Below are positions 43,397 to 51,815 of a stretch of 64,000 bases of DNA, piece by piece (positions within the stretch are counted from its first letter, which is position 1; the number at the start of each line of letters is the position of its first letter). The position numbers and the translations under genes are program-made. Origin of the DNA: Desulfopila_A sp964446655 (GTDB taxonomy: Bacteria; Desulfobacterota; Desulfobulbia; Desulfobulbales; Desulfocapsaceae); NCBI GenBank assembly GCA_964446655.1, contig CAYUPL010000014.1:7217-71216 (forward strand), in the 5' to 3' direction. Below the pieces are notes generated by a model. That model was not told where the DNA came from and made no database searches. It saw only the letters and a list, made by a program, of their open reading frames with translations.

Positions 43397-44722
43397 ATGG
43401 TCTGGCAAAAAGCGAAAGAAATATTACGGAATGATTTGAGCGAAAATGTCTACAATCTCTGGATTGATCCGCTTGAATGCGCCTCCGTGCAGGAGGACAC
43501 CGTTCATGTTTCTTGCCCAGACCGATTTTTCAGCGCCTATATTTCCAGGAATTACCTGGAAAAGATTCAGGAAAAACTCAATGAAGTCGATCCGCGACAA
43601 AGGAAAGTCCTTCTTACTGTCGCCCAGGAACAGAACTGTCTTCCAGCGCGACGTAAAAATACCCAGCTGCGCCTTCCCCATATACCGGAAGGGTGTTCAT
43701 CCGTCAGGGCTTTGCATCCACGATATACTTTTGCCGAATTTATGGTGGGAGAGAGCAATATCCTGGCGCAATCGGCCTGTCGTTCGATTTCCCTGGCGGA
43801 TGACTCCGTCGGACCCTGTCTCTATATAAATAGTTCGACAGGCCTGGGGAAAAGTCATCTTACTCATGCCGTGGCACACCAGATTCTCGCCGAGTCACCC
43901 ATGACGAGGCTTCATTATGTCACCGCTCAGCAGTTTTCTTTTGAGATGGTAAGCAATATCAAGGCCAATACCATGGATGCCTTTAAAGAAAAGTATCATC
44001 AGCATTGCGATATTCTTCTGGTTGAGGATGTTCATTCATTGACGGGTAAAAAGAAGACCCAGGAAGAGCTTAACGAACTTTTAGATTCTCTGATAAAATG
44101 TGGTAAGCGAATTGTGTTTACCGCAAACAGGCCTCCACGTGACCTGGTCGGTATCGATAATGAGTTTCGCTCGAGAATGGCCGCGGGGCTGGTCACAGCC
44201 ATTCAAGCACCCGACATATCCACGAGAACAAGAATTGTCAAAAACAAGGGGATGCAGCACAACCTTGAGTTGGAGGAGACGCATGTTGATTATCTCGCCC
44301 AGCATATCCAGGGAGACGTGCGTCAGATAGAATCGGCCATAATTGGGATTCGCGCCAAAGCTCAGTTGCAGGAAGGCGTTATCGATATGCCCCTGATAGA
44401 GCAAGTTGTGCGTGCTATTGTAGGGACGCCGCAGAGTCTCTCGCCTGCCGTGATAAGAGAGTTCATCTGTAAACAATATAATATCAGCACCACGGAGCTG
44501 CAGTCCCGCTCCCGCAAGAAGGTTCTCGCCTTCCCCCGCCAGGTGGCGATGTATCTCTGCCGCAAACATACCGATAATTCTCTTGCCGATATCGGTAAGG
44601 AGTTTAACCGGGATCACTCCACTGTCCTGCATTCGATAAAGGTAGTGACAGGCCTGACCAACAGGAACATCTCCGTCGGAGAGCAGATCCGTCTTCTCAG
44701 TAACAAATTGAAGACACTTTAA
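43397..44722 (+). CDS. dnaA: Chromosomal replication initiator protein DnaA
   Basis: 441 residues. Domain I (1-85), short linker (about 85-108), AAA+ domain III with Walker A NSSTGLGKSHLTHA (about 150-163) and Walker B DILLVEDVHSL, where Glu replaces the usual first Asp, sensor region FTANRPP. Domain IV ends with the DNA-binding signature FNRDHSTVLHSI (usually GRDHTTVLHA). CGGAGACAC precedes the ATG. Not adjacent to dnaN, recF or gyrB. The divergences are modest and all functional residues of the signature RDHxTV are kept. Confidence 0.93.
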   Translation: MVWQKAKEILRNDLSENVYNLWIDPLECASVQEDTVHVSCPDRFFSAYISRNYLEKIQEKLNEVDPRQRKVLLTVAQEQNCLPARRKNTQLRLPHIPEGCSSVRALHPRYTFAEFMVGESNILAQSACRSISLADDSVGPCLYINSSTGLGKSHLTHAVAHQILAESPMTRLHYVTAQQFSFEMVSNIKANTMDAFKEKYHQHCDILLVEDVHSLTGKKKTQEELNELLDSLIKCGKRIVFTANRPPRDLVGIDNEFRSRMAAGLVTAIQAPDISTRTRIVKNKGMQHNLELEETHVDYLAQHIQGDVRQIESAIIGIRAKAQLQEGVIDMPLIEQVVRAIVGTPQSLSPAVIREFICKQYNISTTELQSRSRKKVLAFPRQVAMYLCRKHTDNSLADIGKEFNRDHSTVLHSIKVVTGLTNRNISVGEQIRLLSNKLKTL

Positions 44723-44739
44723 TATTCCAACAGAGGTGC

Positions 44740-45471
44740 TCAGCGAAACGAGGCAATACAGAGAATGTCATTGCGAAGTAGCGGATATCTCCTGAAAAAC
44801 CTGTTTCTGCGCCAGGCCCTCCAGCTGATGGTGCCGTGTCGGCACATCAGGATTTTTTCGAGGTCAAGGCCGGCATTGGTGATGGTTTTGGCGGCGGTGT
44901 AGGGAGAAAACCAGAAACGGTGGTCACTGTTGATGGTCTCTTTGCCTTGCCTGGCAAGCTGATAATTATCATGTGACAATCCGTTCGGGACAGTGAGAAT
45001 AAGTTTGGGGAAGCTGTGGCGGTATTTTCGTGCTATTGCTCTGAGAAAGTCGGTGGGTGCTTCAATATGCTCCAGTACTTCCGGTATAAGGAGGTAATCC
45101 CAGTTGTCACCTGTTATAATGGCAGAGATTTGATCACTGAAAATATCGTTGCAGGAAGTATCTTTGAAGCCTAATTTTTCCTGGATATACCGAATGCCTT
45201 CTTCTTGAATATCGACCCCGTGACACCTGGCGGCGTGTTGACAGAGCCTGCTGTGCAGCCACTTCTTCCGCTTGATTTTATGGTTTATGGTTTCGATATT
45301 GTGGTCAACGCAACCCAGATGAATGACTTTTTTCCCTGTGGCAATGTCACAAAGAAGGTCGATTTGGGTGCGATAGGCATAATCCTCCTCATCAAAGATG
45401 AACTGAATCGGCAAGGCATTGGTGTATTGCCTGCCCTGGAGGTAGTCCGCTATCTCGTCGGGAAAGTACAT
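44740..45471 (-). CDS. Class I SAM-dependent methyltransferase
   Basis: 243 residues. Motif I VIHLGCVDHN (about 50-59, a variant of the glycine-rich loop), acidic GVDIQEEG, and LLIPEVLEHIEAPTDFL, the UbiG-like post-motif. AAGGAT precedes the ATG. The substrate cannot be deduced. Convergent with dnaA (17 bp apart); 38 bp after the hemY stop side on the minus strand, so possibly part of the metallophosphoesterase-hemY unit. Confidence 0.85.
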   Translation of the reverse strand: MYFPDEIADYLQGRQYTNALPIQFIFDEEDYAYRTQIDLLCDIATGKKVIHLGCVDHNIETINHKIKRKKWLHSRLCQHAARCHGVDIQEEGIRYIQEKLGFKDTSCNDIFSDQISAIITGDNWDYLLIPEVLEHIEAPTDFLRAIARKYRHSFPKLILTVPNGLSHDNYQLARQGKETINSDHRFWFSPYTAAKTITNAGLDLEKILMCRHGTISWRAWRRNRFFRRYPLLRNDILCIASFR

Positions 45472-45509
45472 GGAATTTTATCCTTCGGATGTATGCTGTT
45501 GTATGGAGA

Positions 45510-46913
45510 TCAGAAGTAGATTCCTTTAACCTCAATTTCAGCACCTGCTTTATCAAGCCCGGCTCGAATAGCCTCGGCGATTCGTACTCCGTGTTTCATC
45601 ATGTCATTCAGGCCGATGCCCTCCCAGCCGAATCCGCAGATATGTAAACCGGGAAGTTCGCTGCTGACGCGGTCACGCCATTTGAGCAGTTCCGGATAAT
45701 GCTGCTCCAGCTGGGGAATACTTCCCCAGGGACGCAGCACTCTGCTGTAGACCGGTTCACCCCGCAATGGCAGGATATCCTTGACGTCTTCAAAGGCGAG
45801 GCGAATAAGCTGGTCGTCATCGAGCTCAAGACGCTCCGGATGTCTTCTGCCGCCGATAAGCGTTTCAAAAAGGATGTGATCCGCCGGGGCCCTTCCTGGG
45901 AACATATTTGAGGAAAAAAGGGTTCCCAGGGAAAAGCGGTTCTCTTTTTCCGGAGTGAGGTAGCCAAATCCTGGAGGAAGGTGTGAGCCGGGACCAAAGC
46001 CCAGCACAACGGTTAGAATATCGGCCAGAGGAACTGCAGGCAGAGGAGGGGGAACGAATTTCTGCAACAGGGCAAGAGTTGCATTGGTCGGTATGGCAAG
46101 GACTACCGTGTCGGCGGCAAAGGTGCCACGACTGGTTGCTGCCAGCCATTTGCCGTTTTCTCTGCAGAGGTCCTGCACATCACAGTGCAGAAACAGGTCT
46201 TTGTCTTCCTGGAGATACTCCGTCAATCTCTGCGGTAACCGTGCCATGCCCTGGGGAAAGGAGGTCATGGCCGGTATGGTGAATTTGGTTGGTCGTCCAT
46301 GTCTGTCTTTTTTGGCTTTGAATCCTTTAGCCAAAAGACCACGGATGACCGAACCATGCTCTAATTCGAGCTTTCGCAGACCAGGCATAACGCTGTCAAT
46401 GGTGAGACGATTCATGTCGCCCGCGTAGGTTCCGGTAAAAACCGCATCGGCAAAAGGTAGCAAGGCTTTGCCGAAACGATGGTTGACCCATTTGGCAACT
46501 GTGGGTTCGCCCTGCAGCGGTTCACGCCATAATTCCGCCAGCATACGGAGTTTGGCGCTCCAGGGAATAAGGGGTGCTCGGAGTATTTTTAGAGGAGTCT
46601 GGGGAATCATGCGGAGTTCCCCATCCAGTAATACATAACGGACAAAGTTTTTCAGAGGGGCTTTGATGCACTCGTCCGCTAATCCGCATTCTTCAAGAAT
46701 TTCTATGCTTTCTCTGCAGTTATCGAGAAATCCATGAGGACCTATTTCAGCTATAAAACCATCTTCGTGGTGCGAACGGATCACGCCGCCGGTGCTCTCT
46801 GTTTTTTCAAGGACTATATAACGATGACCATAGCAGGAAATACGGAGTTTATGAGCGACGGCGAGACCGGAGAGGCCTGCACCGATGATGAGAGTGTCAG
46901 TGTGCTGCATCAT
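45510..46913 (-). CDS. hemY: Protoporphyrinogen oxidase, HemY type
   Basis: 467 residues. FAD-binding Rossmann motif TLIIGAGLSGLAVAHKL at the N-terminus, EKTESTGGVIRSHHEDG, and a C-terminal FAD site LHICGFGWEGIGLNDMMKHG. It oxidises protoporphyrinogen IX (or coproporphyrinogen in the Gram-positive version) in haem synthesis. This flavoenzyme type is unrelated to the flavodoxin-like HemG of E. coli. Start overlaps the metallophosphoesterase stop (ATGATG). Haem supply fits the cytochrome bd and haem-sensor genes in the window. Confidence 0.9.
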   Translation of the reverse strand: MMQHTDTLIIGAGLSGLAVAHKLRISCYGHRYIVLEKTESTGGVIRSHHEDGFIAEIGPHGFLDNCRESIEILEECGLADECIKAPLKNFVRYVLLDGELRMIPQTPLKILRAPLIPWSAKLRMLAELWREPLQGEPTVAKWVNHRFGKALLPFADAVFTGTYAGDMNRLTIDSVMPGLRKLELEHGSVIRGLLAKGFKAKKDRHGRPTKFTIPAMTSFPQGMARLPQRLTEYLQEDKDLFLHCDVQDLCRENGKWLAATSRGTFAADTVVLAIPTNATLALLQKFVPPPLPAVPLADILTVVLGFGPGSHLPPGFGYLTPEKENRFSLGTLFSSNMFPGRAPADHILFETLIGGRRHPERLELDDDQLIRLAFEDVKDILPLRGEPVYSRVLRPWGSIPQLEQHYPELLKWRDRVSSELPGLHICGFGWEGIGLNDMMKHGVRIAEAIRAGLDKAGAEIEVKGIYF

Positions 46914-47593
46914 TGTAATGTAGTTGATAACTTGTTTTTATTGAGAGTTATGGTGACCCAACCGCTTTTCATCAGCATGCCGGGATTGAGGATCCGGGTG
47001 GTGCCCAGAGTATCTTCGCCTTTGGCCTCATGCATATGGCCGGAGACGCACAACTCCGGTGAGTGAGCTTCGATAAATTTTCGTACAGCCTTTGAGCCGA
47101 CATGTCTGCCGTTTCTGAGACGATCGATTGCAGTTCCATAGGGCGGAACATGTGATACCAAAAGTGTTGGGATTGTATGTCCTGCAATAGGTTTGGCCAA
47201 ATCGATGAGTTCTTTGGCCTGGCGATACCCCTCCATCACGATCCGATACAGTGTCTCTTCGCTGAATTCCCATGGAGTTCGAAAGGGTGTGGGGTTCGAG
47301 CCGCCGACTCCGAAGACGCAAAGCTTGCGCCTGATCATATGGGCCTGGCCGTGAAGATTCATGCCCAGATCTTCAAGGTAATCGTTGATATCGCTGTTGT
47401 CCAGGTTGCCGGCCAGGCAGAGAAGATTGCGGTTATAGGAGAGAATGTCGTTGAGAACGGTTTTGGCATCGACCCTGGTGCCGAAATTGGTAATATCGCC
47501 TGTGACAATGACAAGATCCGCCGAGGCCAGATCCTCTATATGCCGTAAGGCGGCGGTGGCCATGTGAATATCTCCAAAGGCAATTATTTTCAA
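46910..47593 (-). CDS. Calcineurin-like metallophosphoesterase
   Basis: 227 residues from a TTG start with GGAG 8 bp upstream. Metal motifs: FGDIHM (DxH), VTGDITN (GDx), AGNLDN (the GNHD position has Leu for His), SHVPPYG and SGHMHEAKG. The family includes YfcE-type and nucleotide phosphodiesterases; Leu in GNLD occurs in a known subgroup. Co-translated with hemY. Substrate unknown. Confidence 0.85.
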   Translation of the reverse strand: MKIIAFGDIHMATAALRHIEDLASADLVIVTGDITNFGTRVDAKTVLNDILSYNRNLLCLAGNLDNSDINDYLEDLGMNLHGQAHMIRRKLCVFGVGGSNPTPFRTPWEFSEETLYRIVMEGYRQAKELIDLAKPIAGHTIPTLLVSHVPPYGTAIDRLRNGRHVGSKAVRKFIEAHSPELCVSGHMHEAKGEDTLGTTRILNPGMLMKSGWVTITLNKNKLSTTLQ

Positions 47594-47733
47594 GGTGTTA
47601 TCTCCGTTAGAAAGGCAGGGTCTTTTGCCTTAGGTGTTGACTTGACATAGAGTGATATATGCTTACCATTTTCGCCGACTTGATGAAAAATATCAATGGA
47701 AAGGGTAATGAAGCTATAAAACTTTCTCTTTTA

Positions 47734-47876
47734 GGAGCCTGTCGGAGTATGCCCTTTTAGCCCATATCTTCGTTATTTCCAGAAAATCAATGCTCGCAAT
47801 ATCAATTATATGGCTGTGCTTGATTTCCTGAAAATGCCTCGATCTGAACAAAAATGCCTATACCCCGACAAGCTCC
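47734..47876. mobile_element. MITE-like 143-bp palindromic element, TA-flanked
   Basis: The left end GGAGCCTGTCGGAGTAT (47734-47750) and the reverse complement of the right end, GGAGCTTGTCGGGGTAT, match at 15 of 17 positions. A second inner pair (ATTTCCAGAAAATCAA and the complement of TTGATTTCCTGAAAAT) makes most of the element an imperfect palindrome. Both outer sides carry TA (47732-47733 and 47877-47878), as after insertion of IS630/Tc1-type elements. No reading frame inside. It ends 21 bp before the htpG start, inside the 304-bp gap with the metallophosphoesterase gene. Confidence 0.7.
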
Positions 47877-47897
47877 TAGAATTACTGAGGTGCACAG

Positions 47898-49766
47898 ATG
47901 ACAACGACAACACATGAATTTCAGGCGGAAACAAAAAAACTTTTAGATATTGTTATTAACTCGCTCTATACCGAACGGGATGTCTTTATTCGGGAGCTGA
48001 TTTCCAACAGCGCCGATGCTCTGGAAAAATTCCGTCATGGAAGTCTGACCCAGGAGGAGGGCTTTGATGCCCATGTTCCTCTTGAGATCACGATAGATCT
48101 GGATGAGAAAAAACATACCTTCACCATAACGGATACCGGCATCGGTATGACACGGGAAGAACTGGAGGCAAATCTCGGCACTATAGCCCACTCCGGTTCA
48201 AATACCTACCTGGCTGAGCTGGCTGAAGCCGTGAAAAAGGATGTCAGCTTGATCGGCCGCTTCGGCGTCGGCTTTTATGCCGCCTTCATGGCCGGTTCTA
48301 AAGTGAGAGTGCAGAGTCGTTCCTGGGATGGAAGTCAGGGGCACGAGTGGGAGTCGGACGGTTCCGGCTCATTTACCATCAAAGAGGTGGATGGACTGCA
48401 TCGGGGAACACGTATAATTGTTGAGTTGAAGGAGGACGCTCACGAGTACGCGCAGCAATGGAAGGTTGAATCCATTATCAAGCAGTATTCCGCTTTTGTG
48501 TCCTTTCCTATTAAGCTGGAAGGCGAAAAGGTCAATACGGTTCAGGCATTGTGGATGCGTAACAAAGCCGAGATCACTGAAGAAGAATACACCGAGTTTT
48601 ATAAATTTATCGGCAATGCCTTTGATGAACCGACATACAGGCTTCATTTTTCCGCCGATGCACCGCTTGCTATTAACGCATTGCTCTTTGTCCCTAAAGA
48701 CAATTTTGAGATAATGGGGTTCGGTCGTGTTGATCCCGGTGTCAACCTCTACTGTAAGCGAATCTTGATCGATCAGCACTCAGAAAACATCCTGCCGGAA
48801 TGGCTGCGTTTTCTTAAGGGAGTGGTCGATAGTGAAGACCTGCCTCTCAACATATCGCGCCAGGCGCTGCAGGATAATGCCCTGGTGGCCAAGCTGAGAA
48901 AGGTGATTACCAAGCGGTTTCTCAAATACATGGATGAGGAAGCCAAGAAGAACCCGGAAAACTATCTGCAGTTCTGGAATACCTTCGGCATCTATCTCAA
49001 AGAAGGTGTTACCAGCGATTATGAATTTCAGAAGGAACTTGCCCGCCTGGTGCGGTTTGAGTCTTCCAAGTCTGAGGATGGTAAGCCGATCGCACTGGCT
49101 GATTATCTTGCCCGTATGAATCCTGATCAGGAAGAGATCTATTATATTAATGGTCCTTCTCGGACGGCTATCGAGTCCGGACCCTATGTTGAGATGTTTA
49201 CCAAAAACGACATCGAAATCCTCTATACCATGGAGCCCATTGATGATTTTGTCTTGAATCATCTCGGTGAGTTTGAGGGAAAGAAACTGGTATCGGCTGA
49301 TCGGGCTGATCTTTCTCTGCCGCAGACGGCAAAGGATGATGATCCTGAAAAGCAGGATTCGCAATCATCTCTTGATAAGGAGCAGGAAGAGTCGTTGCCG
49401 GCCTGGATGAAGAAGGTACTGGAAGGCAAGGTTGCTGAGGTCGTGCTTTCCAAAAGGCTGGTGGAGGCTCCGGCAATGATCGTCAACCCCGATGGCTATA
49501 TGAGTTCTTCCATGGAACGAGTCATCGCCATGAGTCGACGGGAGAAAGGCATGGCGGCTGAAAGCAGCAAGAAGAATCTTGAGATCAATCCGGCAAGTCC
49601 GCTGATTAAGCGACTGGCAGAGCTGGCAAAAGATGATGAGGATTTTGCCAGGCAGGTGGCGGAGCAGATATATGATAACGCCATGATCCAGGCAGGTCTG
49701 CTGGTTAACCATCTGGAGATGGTGGAGAGAAACTACCGGATTCTGGGACGGGTGACTCAGGCCTGA
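47898..49766 (+). CDS. htpG: Hsp90-family chaperone HtpG
   Basis: 622 residues, as E. coli HtpG (624). N-terminal GHKL ATPase with ERDVFIRELISNSADALEK, DTGIGMTREEL and GRFGVGFYAAFM; middle and C-terminal dimerisation domains follow, with an acidic linker of low complexity near residues 475-495 (KDDDPEKQDSQSSLDKEQEE). GAGGTG precedes the ATG. A MITE-like palindrome lies immediately upstream. No CIRCE element is seen. Confidence 0.97.
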   Translation: MTTTTHEFQAETKKLLDIVINSLYTERDVFIRELISNSADALEKFRHGSLTQEEGFDAHVPLEITIDLDEKKHTFTITDTGIGMTREELEANLGTIAHSGSNTYLAELAEAVKKDVSLIGRFGVGFYAAFMAGSKVRVQSRSWDGSQGHEWESDGSGSFTIKEVDGLHRGTRIIVELKEDAHEYAQQWKVESIIKQYSAFVSFPIKLEGEKVNTVQALWMRNKAEITEEEYTEFYKFIGNAFDEPTYRLHFSADAPLAINALLFVPKDNFEIMGFGRVDPGVNLYCKRILIDQHSENILPEWLRFLKGVVDSEDLPLNISRQALQDNALVAKLRKVITKRFLKYMDEEAKKNPENYLQFWNTFGIYLKEGVTSDYEFQKELARLVRFESSKSEDGKPIALADYLARMNPDQEEIYYINGPSRTAIESGPYVEMFTKNDIEILYTMEPIDDFVLNHLGEFEGKKLVSADRADLSLPQTAKDDDPEKQDSQSSLDKEQEESLPAWMKKVLEGKVAEVVLSKRLVEAPAMIVNPDGYMSSSMERVIAMSRREKGMAAESSKKNLEINPASPLIKRLAELAKDDEDFARQVAEQIYDNAMIQAGLLVNHLEMVERNYRILGRVTQA

Positions 49767-49800
49767 GAAATCCATTGCGGATATCATTGGGGTACTCTGG

Positions 49801-49832
49801 GGGAGAGAAGCTCAGACGTTCTCTCCCTTTTT
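49801..49832 (+). terminator. Rho-independent terminator of htpG
   Basis: GGGAGAGAA (49801-49809) pairs perfectly with TTCTCTCCC (49819-49827) over a 9-nt loop, followed by TTTTT. Confidence 0.85.
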
Positions 49833-49844
49833 CACTTTTATGTA

Positions 49845-49873
49845 TTGAAAAATGGGGTTCTTCGGTTTATAGA
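49845..49873 (+). promoter_or_regulatory. Sigma-70-like promoter for the lipoprotein-pcm-dedA operon
   Basis: TTGAAA (49845-49850), 17-nt spacer, TATAGA (49868-49873), just after the htpG terminator and about 180 bp before the lipoprotein start. No gene lies in between. Confidence 0.4.
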
Positions 49874-50051
49874 GCTGAGAACTAATTTGATTCCGTTAAC
49901 GTAGATTCTATCAGGTGGACACCTCTCCCTTATCGGGCAGGCGTTACACTAACCCGATAAAACAGATCTCGGTGCTGCGGAAATCCGGTTTATCCTGTTG
50001 CGCTGCAACGGATCATCTTCTCAACAAACGCTTTACCGCTTGGAGTGCACT

Positions 50052-50444
50052 ATGCCTCGAATTCTGCTATGTCCAACAATTTTGTTTCTGTCGTTGCTGA
50101 TGTTTACAGGAGGGTGTTACAACAAAACCATCAGGCATCTGGCCTCCGATGCTGTTCTGATTGAGACCGGCGGTTCACTTCGCAATGATGTGCTCACCTA
50201 TCTCGGCGAACCGGATTCGATCCGGATGCTTGAAGATGACAAAGAGGAATGGCGCTATGTGGAAGAGCGGCCTGGAACGCTGCAGGCCGTGCCGCTGATA
50301 GGAAGGTATTTCGGAGGCGGATACTATGAAATACTAACTGTCGTTCTGCACAATGATATCGTTCAGTCATCTCGTTTCAGGGAATTTTCCGACGATGATT
50401 TTGACTGGGCCGAGAGGTATTCTCCCGAAGAGAAAGAGAAGTGA
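50052..50444 (+). CDS. SmpA/BamE-like lipoprotein
   Basis: 130 residues from ATG 50052 (TTGGAG upstream); the frame opens at 49998 but the lipoprotein signal starts here. Signal peptide with lipobox MFTGGC (Cys at about residue 22). The mature part LRNDVLTYLGEPDSIRM and EEWRYVEE resembles the BamE fold, which binds BamA/BamD, but could equally be another SmpA-like protein. Its stop overlaps the GTG start of pcm. Confidence 0.7.
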   Translation: MPRILLCPTILFLSLLMFTGGCYNKTIRHLASDAVLIETGGSLRNDVLTYLGEPDSIRMLEDDKEEWRYVEERPGTLQAVPLIGRYFGGGYYEILTVVLHNDIVQSSRFREFSDDDFDWAERYSPEEKEK

Positions 50445-51088
50445 TAGATAGTTACAGCACCAGCCGGCAGCGTATGGTTGAAGAGCAGCTCATACGCCGT
50501 GGTATCACCGACAGACTGACTTTAAAGGCCATGAGCGAGGTTCCCAGGCATCTTTTCGTTGACGATGCCATGAGGGGCCGCGCCTATGGCGATTACCCTC
50601 TCCCCATAGCTGCAGGTCAGACCATTTCGCAGCCCTATATCGTAGCCCTGATGACACAGTTGCTCCAGCTTTCCCGACAGGAAAAGGTATTGGAAATAGG
50701 AACCGGGTCCGGTTATCAGGCGGCAATCCTGTCGAGAATGTGCGAGCGGGTTTATACCGTTGAGCGGATAAATCAGTTATTGGCTGCAGCCAGGAAGGTG
50801 TTTGATACATTGCGTTATTACAATATTGTCGCCAAACTCGATGATGGTACCATGGGCTGGCCGGAAAACGGACCCTACGATGGCATCATTGTGACCGCCG
50901 GGGGGCCTGAGATCCCGCCGCCGCTGTTTGACCAGCTCGCCGAGGGCGGCAGAATGGTGATTCCTGTTGGTGGTCAGGATCTGCAAAGTCTTGAGTTGGT
51001 CACCAAGACCGAGGGCAATATTTCCATTGAATCTCTGGATAAAGTCCGTTTTGTTGATCTTATAGGAAAACATGGCTGGTCGAACTGA
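50441..51088 (+). CDS. pcm: Protein-L-isoaspartate O-methyltransferase
   Basis: 215 residues from a GTG start overlapping the upstream stop (GTGA). It repairs isoaspartyl damage in proteins using SAM. PLPIAAGQTISQPYIVALM is the family signature, VLEIGTGSGYQAAIL the SAM loop (about 82-96), and DGIIVTAGGPEIPPPL the post-motif. Confidence 0.95.
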   Translation: MIDSYSTSRQRMVEEQLIRRGITDRLTLKAMSEVPRHLFVDDAMRGRAYGDYPLPIAAGQTISQPYIVALMTQLLQLSRQEKVLEIGTGSGYQAAILSRMCERVYTVERINQLLAAARKVFDTLRYYNIVAKLDDGTMGWPENGPYDGIIVTAGGPEIPPPLFDQLAEGGRMVIPVGGQDLQSLELVTKTEGNISIESLDKVRFVDLIGKHGWSN

Positions 51089-51689
51089 AGAAGTTGATAA
51101 CAGGGGAATGTTGCGTCGACTCTATGATATCTGCATGGAGTGGCTGGAAACCCCCTATGGCATGTATGTGCTCTTTGCCATTGCCTTTGTGGAGTCATCT
51201 TTTTTTCCCCTGCCGCCCGACGTTTTTCTTATTGCTCTTTGTATAAGTGTTCCACGGAGGTCTTTCCGATATGCCGCAATCTGTGCCGTTGGTTCGGTGC
51301 TGGGGGGAGGTTTTGGGTATGGTCTCGGCCTGTGGGCCATGGAGAGTGTCGGACAGCCGATTGTGCAATGGTACGGCCTGAACGATAAATACGATCAAGT
51401 ACAGTATCTGTATCAACAGTATGACGCACTGGCAATCTTCGCAGCCGGATTTACCCCCTTACCCTATAAGCTGTTCACCATCACCGCAGGTGCTTTCCAT
51501 ATAGATTTCGGCAAATTTATGGTGGTATCGTTGCTGGCCCGTTCGGCCAGATTTTTTCTGGTGGCAACCTTTATTTATTATTTCGGTGGGGCGGTAAAAA
51601 CCTATATCGACAAGTATTTTAACATCCTTTCAATCGTCTTTATGATTCTTCTGATTGGTGGCTTCGTTGCCATCAAATATCTCTTATAG
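51072..51689 (+). CDS. DedA/VTT-domain membrane protein (YqaA type)
   Basis: 205 residues. The start at 51072 has TAGGAAAAC directly before it and overlaps the end of pcm by 17 bp; ATG 51108 is an alternative. Four to five membrane helices; VESSFFPLPPDVFLIALC and FAAGFTPLPYKLFTITAGAF are the paired re-entrant DedA motifs. The family includes membrane lipid scramblase-like proteins and undecaprenyl-phosphate carriers. The role is not specified further by context. Confidence 0.88.
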   Translation: MAGRTEEVDNRGMLRRLYDICMEWLETPYGMYVLFAIAFVESSFFPLPPDVFLIALCISVPRRSFRYAAICAVGSVLGGGFGYGLGLWAMESVGQPIVQWYGLNDKYDQVQYLYQQYDALAIFAAGFTPLPYKLFTITAGAFHIDFGKFMVVSLLARSARFFLVATFIYYFGGAVKTYIDKYFNILSIVFMILLIGGFVAIKYLL

Positions 51690-51815
51690 AGAGTCTTCCT
51701 TACGGAAAACGATGGTCCTGTCGTTGGAAAGATCATCTGCAAAAATATAGCCCCGGTAGTGGAAATCCGCCAGAGCGCTGCTCCGGCGTACCCTGTTTTT
51801 GATGATATAGTTTTA

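Noticed and set aside
47594..47897. CIRCE heat-shock operator before htpG
   Set aside because: The inverted repeat found there does not match TTAGCACTC-N9-GAGTGCTAA; it is a longer MITE-like palindrome.
49915..50100. 61-residue open frame before the BamE-like lipoprotein
   Set aside because: It overlaps the lipoprotein signal in another frame, lacks a ribosome site, and is Cys/Ser-rich without pattern.
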